Assembly (NCBI GenBank): GCA_947174175.1
Contig: CAMWHW010000052.1
Coordinates: forward strand, 1-6,873
DNA: 6,873 bases
Reading direction: 5' to 3'
From: an uncultured Clostridia bacterium
Lineage (GTDB): Bacteria; Bacillota; Clostridia; Christensenellales; Borkfalkiaceae
Shown here: positions 1 to 5,279 of the stretch, in pieces
How positions within the stretch are numbered: the first letter of the stretch is position 1
Layout of the letters: every line of letters begins with the position of its first letter
Notes under the pieces: generated by a model
What the model was told of the DNA's origin: nothing
Seen by the model: only the letters and a program-made list of their open reading frames with translations
Databases searched by the model: none
Translations under genes and position numbers: made by a program

Positions 1-291
1 GCCCTGCACACCGTGGAGCATATTCTTTCAACTGTATTACGCAACTCAGATAAAAAGGACGACGTTATTTATTTCGGTCCCATGGGTTGCCGAACTGGTT
101 TCTACCTTCTGACGGTCAACCTCGATTACGCGCAGGTTTTGGAGCTTTTGAAGCAGTGCTTTTTGGTTGCGCTCACCTTTAAGGAAGTGCCGGGAAGCAA
201 GCGCGAGGAGTGCGGAAACTATCTGGAACACGACCTTGACGGCGCGCTGAAAGAGATTGGCGCGTACCTTGAAATACTGAGGTTAATATGA
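1..291 (+). CDS. luxS: S-ribosylhomocysteine lyase LuxS, C-terminal part (5' end outside window)
   Basis: This is the last 96 residues of LuxS, open from base 1, with the stop TGA at 289-291. LuxS is a cytosolic metalloenzyme that splits S-ribosylhomocysteine into homocysteine and DPD, the precursor of autoinducer-2, as part of activated-methyl-cycle recycling. The visible fragment begins in the HTxEH motif: His3 and His7 (bases 7-9 and 19-21) are metal ligands and Glu6 is the catalytic acid/base. The GPMGCRTGFY motif follows, with its catalytic Cys30 (88-90). Next comes Cys71 in ECGNY (211-213), the third metal ligand. All active-site residues visible here are intact. Family members are about 155-160 residues, so about 55-60 N-terminal residues lie upstream of the window. 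The stop overlaps the start of ung, so the two are probably co-transcribed and translationally coupled. The identification is near certain; whether AI-2 is used as a signal cannot be judged. Confidence 0.97.
   Translation, partial: ALHTVEHILSTVLRNSDKKDDVIYFGPMGCRTGFYLLTVNLDYAQVLELLKQCFLVALTFKEVPGSKREECGNYLEHDLDGALKEIGAYLEILRLI
279..282 (+). promoter_or_regulatory. Ribosome binding site of ung
   Basis: GAGG lies 5 bases before the ATG at 288 and inside the last codons of luxS. Together with the ATGA stop/start overlap it supports this start for ung and coupling of the two genes. Confidence 0.7.
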
Positions 292-956
292 TACAGCTGG
301 GTGGAGGCTGGGACGAGGCGCTTGCGCCTTTGTTCGCCGACGAAAGATACAAAAAAATACGCGAGTTTTTGAAGCAGGAATATTCGACGCACGTCGTATA
401 TCCCGATATGTACGACCTTTACAACTGTTTCCGCTTTACGCCGCTTTCAAACGTTAAAGCCGTGATTTTGGGGCAGGACCCCTACCACGAGCCGGGGCAG
501 GCGCACGGGCTGTGCTTTTCGGTTAAACCCGGCGTGCCACTTCCCCCGTCGCTGCAAAATATCTATAAGGAAATCGAAAGCGACTTGGGCATAGTCGAGC
601 CGAAGTGCGGCGATTTGACCAAGTGGGCGCAGCAGGGCGTGCTGCTTTTGAACACCACGCTGACCGTGCGCGAGCATATGGCGAACAGCCACTCCAAATG
701 CGGCTGGGCGTGGTTCACCGACAGCGTTATAAAGCTGATTTCGGATAAATGCGAAAACGTAGTATTCATTCTTTGGGGCGGCAACGCGCGCGGAAAAGCG
801 CCCCTTATAGATAGGCACAAGCACCTTATCTTGCAGTGCGCGCACCCTTCGCCCCTTTCCGCTTACAACGGCTTTTTCGGGTGCAAGTTCTTTTCGAAAA
901 CAAACGAATATCTTTCCGCTCACGGCAAACAGCCGATTGACTGGGATTTGAATTAG
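288..956 (+). CDS. ung: Uracil-DNA glycosylase, family 1
   Basis: This 222-residue enzyme removes uracil from DNA (from cytosine deamination or dUTP misincorporation) and starts base excision repair. The sequence carries all hallmarks of family 1. The water-activating loop GQDPYH is at 62-67, with the general base Asp64. A GQAHGLCFSV segment at 70-79 includes the uracil-stacking Phe77. The segment LLLNTTLTVR is at 119-128 with Asn122 in the uracil pocket, ILWGGNARGK at 161-170, and the DNA-intercalating loop HPSPLSAYNGFFGC at 186-199 with catalytic His186. The length is close to the 229 residues of the E. coli enzyme, so it is full length. The N-terminus (WDEAL..., then KKIREFL at 22-28) aligns with the usual start of the family and supports the ATG at 288. 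It overlaps the luxS stop by 4 bases, and the next gene follows after 9 bases. Housekeeping DNA repair is the expected role, and nothing in it looks degraded. Confidence 0.97.
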   Translation: MIQLGGGWDEALAPLFADERYKKIREFLKQEYSTHVVYPDMYDLYNCFRFTPLSNVKAVILGQDPYHEPGQAHGLCFSVKPGVPLPPSLQNIYKEIESDLGIVEPKCGDLTKWAQQGVLLLNTTLTVREHMANSHSKCGWAWFTDSVIKLISDKCENVVFILWGGNARGKAPLIDRHKHLILQCAHPSPLSAYNGFFGCKFFSKTNEYLSAHGKQPIDWDLN

Positions 957-960
957 GAGA
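955..960 (+). promoter_or_regulatory. Ribosome binding site of the ApgM-type gene
   Basis: AGGAGA is 5 bases before the ATG at 966 and overlaps the last two bases of the ung stop codon (TAG, 954-956). This near-consensus site fixes the start of the downstream gene. Confidence 0.8.
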
Positions 961-965
961 AAATT

Positions 966-2180
966 ATGAAGTATGTAGTAGTACTTGGCGACGGAATGGC
1001 GGATTGGAAGATAGAAAGCCTCGGCAACAAAACGTGCTTAGAAGCCGCGAACACCGTAACCTTGAATAAGCTTGCCCCTCTTTCCGAAGTGGGGCTTTGC
1101 AAGACCGTTCCCGACGGAATGAAGCCGGGCAGCGACGTTGCCAATATGTCCGTTCTGGGCTTTGACCCCCACCGTTTTTACACCGGGCGTTCGCCCCTTG
1201 AAGCCGTTTCCATGGGCATAAAGCTGACCGATACGGACGTGACTTTACGCTGCAATCTGGTCACTCTTTCCGACGAGAAAAATTACGAAGATAAAACCAT
1301 GGTCGATTATTCTGCGGGCGAAATTTCCACCGAGGAAGCCGCCGAACTTATCGCATACTTGAAAAGCAGTCTGGATAACGAACGCTTTACGCTGTATTCG
1401 GGCATTTCATACAGGCACTGCCTTGTAGTGAAAAACGGCGTGACGGGGCACGATTTGACCCCTCCGCACGACATTTCCGACAGAAAGATAACCGAACATC
1501 TGCCCAAGGGCGAGCTGGGCGCCGTCTACCTGGAAATGATGAAGAAGAGCACCAAACTGCTTGCCGACCACCCCGTAAACAAAAAGCGCGTTGCCGAGGG
1601 CAAGCGCCCCGCCAACTCCATTTGGCTGTGGGGCGAGGGCACCAAACCCGCGCTCAGCCCGTTTGAAAAGGCGCACTCGCTTAAAGGCGGAATTATCTCC
1701 GCGGTAGACCTTGTCAAGGGCATAGGTATGCTTGCGGATATGCGCGTTATCGAGGTTGAAGGCGCGACGGGCAATTACGACACGAACTTTAAGGGCAAGG
1801 CGGAAGCCGCCGCGGAAGCGCTTATCGGCGGACTCGATTTTGTGTATATCCATATTGAGGCGCCCGACGAGTGCGGTCACCACGGCGACGTTGCGCACAA
1901 GATTTATTCGATAGAGCAAATTGACAACGTGGTTATTCCCACGCTGTGCGAAAGACTGGAAAGTGCGGGCGAGGAATACGCCATTCTGGTTACTCCCGAC
2001 CACCCCACTCCCTGCGCGTGCAAGACGCACGTTTCCGAACCCGTGCCCTACCTTATTTATTCCAACGCGAAAAACCTTAGTAATGGCGCGGTGCGCTACA
2101 CCGAGGACGAAGCGAAAAAGACGGGTACTTACGTTGCAGACGGTTACAAGCTGATTGAACGCCTGCTTGCCGTTAAGTAA
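966..2180 (+). CDS. apgM: ApgM-type phosphoglycerate mutase family enzyme (2,3-BPG-independent; alternatively proposed homoserine kinase)
   Basis: This 404-residue protein belongs to the archaeal-type branch (COG3635) of the alkaline phosphatase superfamily. The family's metal centre is complete: Asp9 in VVVLGDGMAD, the presumed phosphorylated nucleophile Ser62 in SDVANMSVLG (56-65), Asp301 and His305 in APDECGH, Asp345 and His346 in TPDHPTP, and His355 in CKTHVSEPVP. Length is typical of the family. Archaeal members interconvert 2- and 3-phosphoglycerate using two metal ions. Bacterial members with the RSPLEAVSMGI and PANSIWLWG segments seen here (75-85 and about 215-223) belong, as I recall, to a subgroup (TIGR02535) proposed to be homoserine kinases in threonine synthesis. 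Sequence alone does not settle which reaction applies, and I recognise the family rather than the substrate. The start is fixed by AGGAGA at 955-960. It is the last gene before the terminator at 2200-2222, co-directional with luxS and ung. Confidence 0.88.
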   Translation: MKYVVVLGDGMADWKIESLGNKTCLEAANTVTLNKLAPLSEVGLCKTVPDGMKPGSDVANMSVLGFDPHRFYTGRSPLEAVSMGIKLTDTDVTLRCNLVTLSDEKNYEDKTMVDYSAGEISTEEAAELIAYLKSSLDNERFTLYSGISYRHCLVVKNGVTGHDLTPPHDISDRKITEHLPKGELGAVYLEMMKKSTKLLADHPVNKKRVAEGKRPANSIWLWGEGTKPALSPFEKAHSLKGGIISAVDLVKGIGMLADMRVIEVEGATGNYDTNFKGKAEAAAEALIGGLDFVYIHIEAPDECGHHGDVAHKIYSIEQIDNVVIPTLCERLESAGEEYAILVTPDHPTPCACKTHVSEPVPYLIYSNAKNLSNGAVRYTEDEAKKTGTYVADGYKLIERLLAVK

Positions 2181-2199
2181 AATTCAAACAAAATAAAAG

Positions 2200-2222
2200 C
2201 CCCGACGGTTTAACCGTCGGGG
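2200..2222. terminator. Bidirectional intrinsic terminator between converging operons
   Basis: A perfect inverted repeat of 11 bases each side of a central T has arms CCCCGACGGTT and AACCGTCGGGG (in practice a 9-bp GC-rich stem with a TTTAA loop). On the plus strand it is followed by TTATTTTAATT. On the minus strand it is followed by CTTTTATTTTGTTTG, so both directions have a U-rich tail. It lies 19 bases after the ApgM stop and 5 bases after the CotF-like stop, and ends both operons. Confidence 0.93.
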
Positions 2223-2227
2223 TTATT

Positions 2228-2521
2228 TTAATTGGCTTCGAGCTGTTTCTTTTCCTTTTTAAAGGTTTCGGTGGTCTGGTCAATCATCTGCTTCTGCGCA
2301 GGCGTAGGCGTATAATAGCCGCGGCTTGACATCTGGCTGAAAAGCGAGTACTGGTTTTCCGCAACCGAATTGAGGTGCGTGGAAAAACTCTTTCTCAGGC
2401 TCTTGGAACTGCCCTCGAACAGTGCGGTCGTATAGAACGACATAAGCTGTTTTTCGCTTTCGAGCATATCCTGAATTGCGTCTTTTTCGTTGAGCTGGGT
2501 GTTCATTTTGGTCAGTTTCAT
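2228..2521 (-). CDS. Spore coat protein, CotF-like (Coat_F family)
   Basis: This 97-residue, largely helical, hydrophilic protein has the Coat_F signature. An N-terminal segment LNEKDAIQDMLESEKQLMSFY (residues 10-30) is followed by a second helix around LRKSFSTHLNSVAENQYSLFSQM (42-64), and then RGYYTPTPA (67-75), matching the family's typical 'RGWY...A' ending. There is no signal peptide or membrane segment, as expected for a protein made in the mother cell and laid onto the spore surface. It is the second gene of a two-gene cassette: its AGGAGG ribosome site is encoded in the last codons of the upstream 62-residue gene, and only 5 bases separate that stop from this ATG. Transcription ends 5 bases after its stop at the shared terminator. 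The family call is good; its place in the coat is unknown. An alternative internal start at Met6 is possible but less well placed relative to the ribosome site. Confidence 0.85.
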   Translation of the reverse strand: MKLTKMNTQLNEKDAIQDMLESEKQLMSFYTTALFEGSSKSLRKSFSTHLNSVAENQYSLFSQMSSRGYYTPTPAQKQMIDQTTETFKKEKKQLEAN

Positions 2522-2526
2522 TTGCC

Positions 2527-2715
2527 TTAACCTCCTATTACCTTTAAAAGTTCGTTATATCTTCTCTGGTGTTCGTCGGCTATGCGGCACATACATTCGG
2601 CAAGGTCCGGGTCGGTAAGCGACTTGGAATACGCCCTGGCCTTTTTGCAAATCAGCCCTTCGAAGGTGAGGGCGTCGGCAATCATAGTAAGTTCTTTTGA
2701 CGTCAATTGTGTCAT
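2527..2715 (-). CDS. Small helical protein, probable spore-coat-associated partner of the CotF-like protein
   Basis: This 62-residue protein has no named family that I can assign with certainty. It appears to be two helices: residues 5-31 (SKELTMIADALTFEGLICKK...) and, after a TDPDL turn at 34-38, residues 39-60 (AECMCRIADEHQRRYNELLKVI). The pattern of a helix, a 'D-P-x-L' turn and a helix with Glu48-His49 resembles the short ferritin-like or coat proteins that often sit beside cotF genes in Clostridia. It is too short for a full four-helix bundle, so it would have to dimerise. It has three cysteines (23, 41, 43), notable in so short a protein and possibly available for cross-linking. The ATG at 2715 has GGAGG at 2725-2729, 9 bases upstream, but that site is buried in a hairpin (2724-2757). 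It is co-directional with the CotF-like gene and 5 bases from it. The gene is likely real; a coat role is inferred from its neighbour and from the resemblance. Confidence 0.75.
   Translation of the reverse strand: MTQLTSKELTMIADALTFEGLICKKARAYSKSLTDPDLAECMCRIADEHQRRYNELLKVIGG
2531..2536 (-). promoter_or_regulatory. Ribosome binding site of the CotF-like gene
   Basis: A perfect AGGAGG (CCTCCT on the plus strand) sits 9 bases before the ATG at 2521 and inside the final Gly-Gly codons of the upstream gene. It favours Met1 over Met6 of the CotF-like protein and indicates coupled translation. Confidence 0.8.
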
Positions 2716-2723
2716 AAATAAAT

Positions 2724-2757
2724 ACCTCCGAAAAAGTTATATCCCTTTTTCGGAGGT
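2724..2757 (-). promoter_or_regulatory. Perfect 13-bp hairpin that sequesters the ribosome site of the 62-residue spore gene
   Basis: The arms ACCTCCGAAAAAG (2724-2736) and CTTTTTCGGAGGT (2745-2757) are exact reverse complements around an 8-base loop (2737-2744). In the minus-strand transcript the second arm contains GGAGG (2725-2729), the only good Shine-Dalgarno sequence for the gene starting at 2715, so the folded RNA would block translation. The arm is followed by AUUUAUUU, a weak U-rich tail, so partial termination of transcripts arriving from the HEAT-like gene (stop at 2775-2777) is an alternative or additional role. The fold is seen directly; the control function is inferred. Confidence 0.65.
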
Positions 2758-2763
2758 TTATAC
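2736..2763 (-). promoter_or_regulatory. Weak candidate sporulation promoter inside the hairpin
   Basis: On the minus strand GTATAAA (2757-2763) and GATATAAC (2736-2743) are separated by 13 bases. This loosely resembles the ATA-rich -35 and CATACANT-like -10 elements of mother-cell sigma E promoters, at about their usual spacing. Transcription would start within the second arm, making RNA that cannot form the hairpin. The match is imperfect in both boxes. A TATAAC box for the housekeeping sigma factor with a poor -35 is equally possible. Confidence 0.25.
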
Positions 2764-2774
2764 ATTTTTTATCT

Positions 2775-3605
2775 TTAAGACTTATTGGGCAATTCGCCGA
2801 AGATATCCACTTCGTTTGCGCTGTGCGCCTTTATCGCCTGATAGTACGGGTCGTTAGAAAAATCGCGCTCCTTTTCGTAGCTGCCGCCAAGGCTTTCAAT
2901 CGCGTATTTGAGTTCCTGGTATTCGATAAAGGTTATGCCCTCCTCGTCAATCTTGTCCAGGAGATATTCGAGCGCACGCTCGTCGCCGTACGCTGCCAGA
3001 TAGCTTGCGTGCATGGGCACGTCGTCACCCGTGCGGAATTCCTTTATAAGTATATCGAAAATGCGTTCGTCGCGCATTACGCAGCGCGAGAGTATTTCCA
3101 GCATATATTCCCTCTGCACGCCCTTTTTGTAGAAGTCGAGCGCCTGCTCCTTTACGTCGTCGGCAAACTCCTTTACGTTGTCCACGCAGGTGTTGCGGAC
3201 ATCCTCGCTTTCCGAAGTCGTCAAAAGGCGCATATATTCGGGGAGTGCTTCTCGGCTGGCGCCCAGAAGATTGAGCGCGTATGCAATTTCGTCCTCCGTG
3301 CCGCTAAGTAAGGGGATAAGTAGTTTTTCGGGCTTTCTGCTCTCTATGGCGTTGCACAGAAATTCGCTTACCGCAACGCCCTGCTTTAAGTGCGCGCGGA
3401 GCTGTGCGACCAGCTGATTGTCGTCCATATCGGCATAGTATTGGTTGGGCGACTTGCCGAGCGACTTAATTACCGTGTCGCCGAAGCGCGCGTACATTTT
3501 GGGAATGATGTCTTCCCATTCCTTTTCCCTGTACTTGTCGGCGTTTTTCTTTACGTACTCGGACAACTTTTCGTCGAACATTCCGTCGAAATCGTAGAGC
3601 TTCAT
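2775..3605 (-). CDS. Hypothetical HEAT-repeat-like helical protein
   Basis: This 276-residue acidic protein is one I cannot assign to a named family. From about residue 80 to 240 it reads as successive helix pairs of HEAT or Armadillo type: a pair around 81-115 (EFLCNAIESRKPEKLLIPLL then DEIAYALNLLGA), another at 117-150 with LTTSESEDVRNTCVDNV, one at 152-190, one at 196-220 with YLAAYGDERALEYLLDKI, and a last helix at 228-240 (EYQELKYAIESLGG). An N-terminal 60 residues (FDGMF..., many Lys/Glu) precede the repeats, and a short tail with NDPYYQAIKAH (251-261) follows. There are no membrane segments, signal peptide or catalytic motif, so a cytosolic scaffold or adaptor is the best guess. The ATG overlaps the stop of the TPR gene (ATGA), with GGAG at 3614-3617, 8 bases upstream. 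This implies coupled synthesis and probably a shared complex. The reading frame is secure; the function is unknown. Confidence 0.8.
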   Translation of the reverse strand: MKLYDFDGMFDEKLSEYVKKNADKYREKEWEDIIPKMYARFGDTVIKSLGKSPNQYYADMDDNQLVAQLRAHLKQGVAVSEFLCNAIESRKPEKLLIPLLSGTEDEIAYALNLLGASREALPEYMRLLTTSESEDVRNTCVDNVKEFADDVKEQALDFYKKGVQREYMLEILSRCVMRDERIFDILIKEFRTGDDVPMHASYLAAYGDERALEYLLDKIDEEGITFIEYQELKYAIESLGGSYEKERDFSNDPYYQAIKAHSANEVDIFGELPNKS

Positions 3606-5275
3606 TTAACCAACTCCAAAATTGAATTTACTTTTTCCTCGCTTACGCCGAAGAAAGAGCATAACTGTTCGTCCTTTAAACCACTTTCCTTAATTTCCGA
3701 AAACTTCATTATGGCGGCGGCAAGCACGGGCACCGAACGGCAGACGTCCAGTTTGCCCTCTCTTTCCAGCCGCGTGTACAGCTTTTCGGTTGCGGCGCAC
3801 AGCATAAACGGGTACTCCGGTTCCAGCATGGCAAACCGCGAGAACGCCAGTCCGTACGCGCGCAGGAAAGTCTTTTTCTTGTTCTTCCCTATTTCCAGCG
3901 GAACGAGCGTGACTTTTTTGTAGAGGTTGCAGACGACCAGTCCGTACTCGCCCTCCCTGTTCTGCTGAACGAGAGCGCTGAGCGCTTCCAGCTTTACCCC
4001 GTCCTGCAAAAACGCGTCTAAAAGAATGTCGCGCACGGTATCTTCCAGACCGCCCTTGACGGCGCTCATTGCGCCTAAAAGTTTGAGCTCGTACGAGCCG
4101 TTGTTGTCGCCCTCGTCAAAGCACCAGTGCACCATACCAGTGACGTCCGCTTCCTTGCACAGCTTTTGCGCCTGCTTGTCGCCAAGACGGCAGAACGCCG
4201 TTAAAAAGCTTATATTCGCCTCGCACTCGGCTTTGGGAAGGCGGTAAAAATATTCAAGCTTCTTGCGCTCGTCCGCATGCTTTTTGGCTTCGCCCGTCGC
4301 AAAAAAGTGCCAGTAGTCCGCGGTGACCGCGTTGGGGTATATGGTGAGTAGCGTATCGAAAATTTCCAGACCCTTTTCCGCCCTGCCCGAATTGTAAGCC
4401 GCAACCGCCTTGAAAAATAAGAGCGAACAGTCGTAGGCAAATCTGTCGTCCAGGTGCGAGAAAATCGAAAACGCCTGCTCGTGCATGCCGTTTTCGCAGC
4501 ATACCGTGGCGATTTTGTAAAGCTCCTCGTCCTCGGTCGGGTTGATGGCAAGCAGCCGCAAAGCAAGCTCCTTTGCCTCCTCGGTTTTGTGCTGCTGGCT
4601 CTTAACCGCGGCAAGGGTGGTAAGCGCCTGAACGTTGTCGGGGTCGCGCTTTAAAATGCCAAGGCACTCCTCTTCCGCCTGCTCGTTTTTGTCGCTTATG
4701 ACGTTGCACATTGCAATATAGTTGCGTGCGGCAAGATATTTTTCGCTTCTTTCGTCAACCTTGTCGAACTCCGCCACGGCGTCGTCGAACTGGTTTTTCT
4801 TCATATATTCCACGCCGCTTTCCAGCTCCTTGGAATAGTCCACGAGGTGGGGCGGATAGGCAAACCGCAGCGGCGGTTTTTCGGTCTTTAAAAAGGACTC
4901 TATTATTTCCTGTCTGTTCTGCGGGGTGAGCTCGCTGTCCGTTTCCATTAAAAGCTTATTGTAATAGAAGGCGGCAAAGCTGTCCATGCCCATATTCATA
5001 AAGCTTACGGCAATACCTTCGTAAGCTTCGGCAAGGTCGGCGCCGTCGCCCGCGTAATCGAGGTACTTGAACCAGCCGTTAATGCACTTTTCGTACAGAC
5101 CCATGTCGTCAAACGCTTCGGCGTACAGCATATAGGAGTCCTCGTCGTTGCCGTTGAGTACCGCGTTTTTATTCAGCATTTTCAGCGCCGCGATATAGTC
5201 GTGGTCCTCCACGCAGTCAGCCGCTATGGAGATGAGCCTGTCGGCGCTTAAATCTATCCGGTCCGTCTTGTTCAT
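3602..5275 (-). CDS. TPR-repeat protein with a C-terminal helix-turn-helix-like segment
   Basis: This 557-residue protein contains tetratricopeptide-type helix pairs, seen as recurring 'A-x-x-Y/L ... G/K-x-x-E-x-A ... P' spacing. They lie near 11-41, 46-75, 83-112, 150-175, 180-212 (ending KRDPDN), 215-247 (ending AINPT), 249-275 and 283-315 (ending TIYPN). The middle (320-500) is helical and divergent. The last 42 residues (516-557) read VPVLAAAIMKFSEIK, then KDEQLCSFFGVSEEKVNSILELV, which fits a helix-turn-helix with the turn at FFGVSE (541-546). It recalls the C-terminal HTH of TFIIB-like and DUF6398-type domains. There is no signal peptide or membrane span, so it is presumably cytosolic. 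The start at 5275 is the furthest possible, because an in-frame TAA sits at 5278-5276. AGAGG at 5291-5295 is 15 bases away, longer than usual, so reinitiation after the hslO stop 4 bases upstream may matter. The TPR fold is likely; the role is unknown. Confidence 0.82.
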   Translation of the reverse strand: MNKTDRIDLSADRLISIAADCVEDHDYIAALKMLNKNAVLNGNDEDSYMLYAEAFDDMGLYEKCINGWFKYLDYAGDGADLAEAYEGIAVSFMNMGMDSFAAFYYNKLLMETDSELTPQNRQEIIESFLKTEKPPLRFAYPPHLVDYSKELESGVEYMKKNQFDDAVAEFDKVDERSEKYLAARNYIAMCNVISDKNEQAEEECLGILKRDPDNVQALTTLAAVKSQQHKTEEAKELALRLLAINPTEDEELYKIATVCCENGMHEQAFSIFSHLDDRFAYDCSLLFFKAVAAYNSGRAEKGLEIFDTLLTIYPNAVTADYWHFFATGEAKKHADERKKLEYFYRLPKAECEANISFLTAFCRLGDKQAQKLCKEADVTGMVHWCFDEGDNNGSYELKLLGAMSAVKGGLEDTVRDILLDAFLQDGVKLEALSALVQQNREGEYGLVVCNLYKKVTLVPLEIGKNKKKTFLRAYGLAFSRFAMLEPEYPFMLCAATEKLYTRLEREGKLDVCRSVPVLAAAIMKFSEIKESGLKDEQLCSFFGVSEEKVNSILELVK

Positions 5276-5279
5276 TTAC

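Noticed and set aside
447..923. A 158-codon minus-strand open frame inside ung.
   Set aside because: It is fully nested in a clear uracil-DNA glycosylase gene and its product has no recognisable domain; stop-poor antisense frames are expected in GC-richer coding DNA.
1407..2030. A 207-codon open frame on the minus strand, antisense to the ApgM-type gene.
   Set aside because: It lies wholly inside a well-recognised enzyme gene, its translation is arginine-rich and low in sense (a mirror of the codon bias), and no ribosome site or family motif is seen.
2724..2757. Reading the 13-bp hairpin as an ordinary strong intrinsic terminator of the HEAT-like gene.
   Set aside because: The upper half of the stem is A-U only and the tail is AUUUAUUU rather than a U-run, so it is weaker than the true terminator at 2200-2222. 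Partial termination is still possible, and I kept ribosome-site masking as the main reading.
3390..3923. A 177-codon plus-strand open frame across the TPR/HEAT-like junction.
   Set aside because: It is antisense to two genes with convincing starts, ribosome sites and helical-repeat sequence, and it has no ribosome site of its own that I can see.
4210..4614. A 134-codon minus-strand frame overlapping the TPR gene in another frame.
   Set aside because: Its product is a run of Arg/Ser/Thr-rich residues typical of an out-of-frame translation of the TPR region, with no independent start signal.
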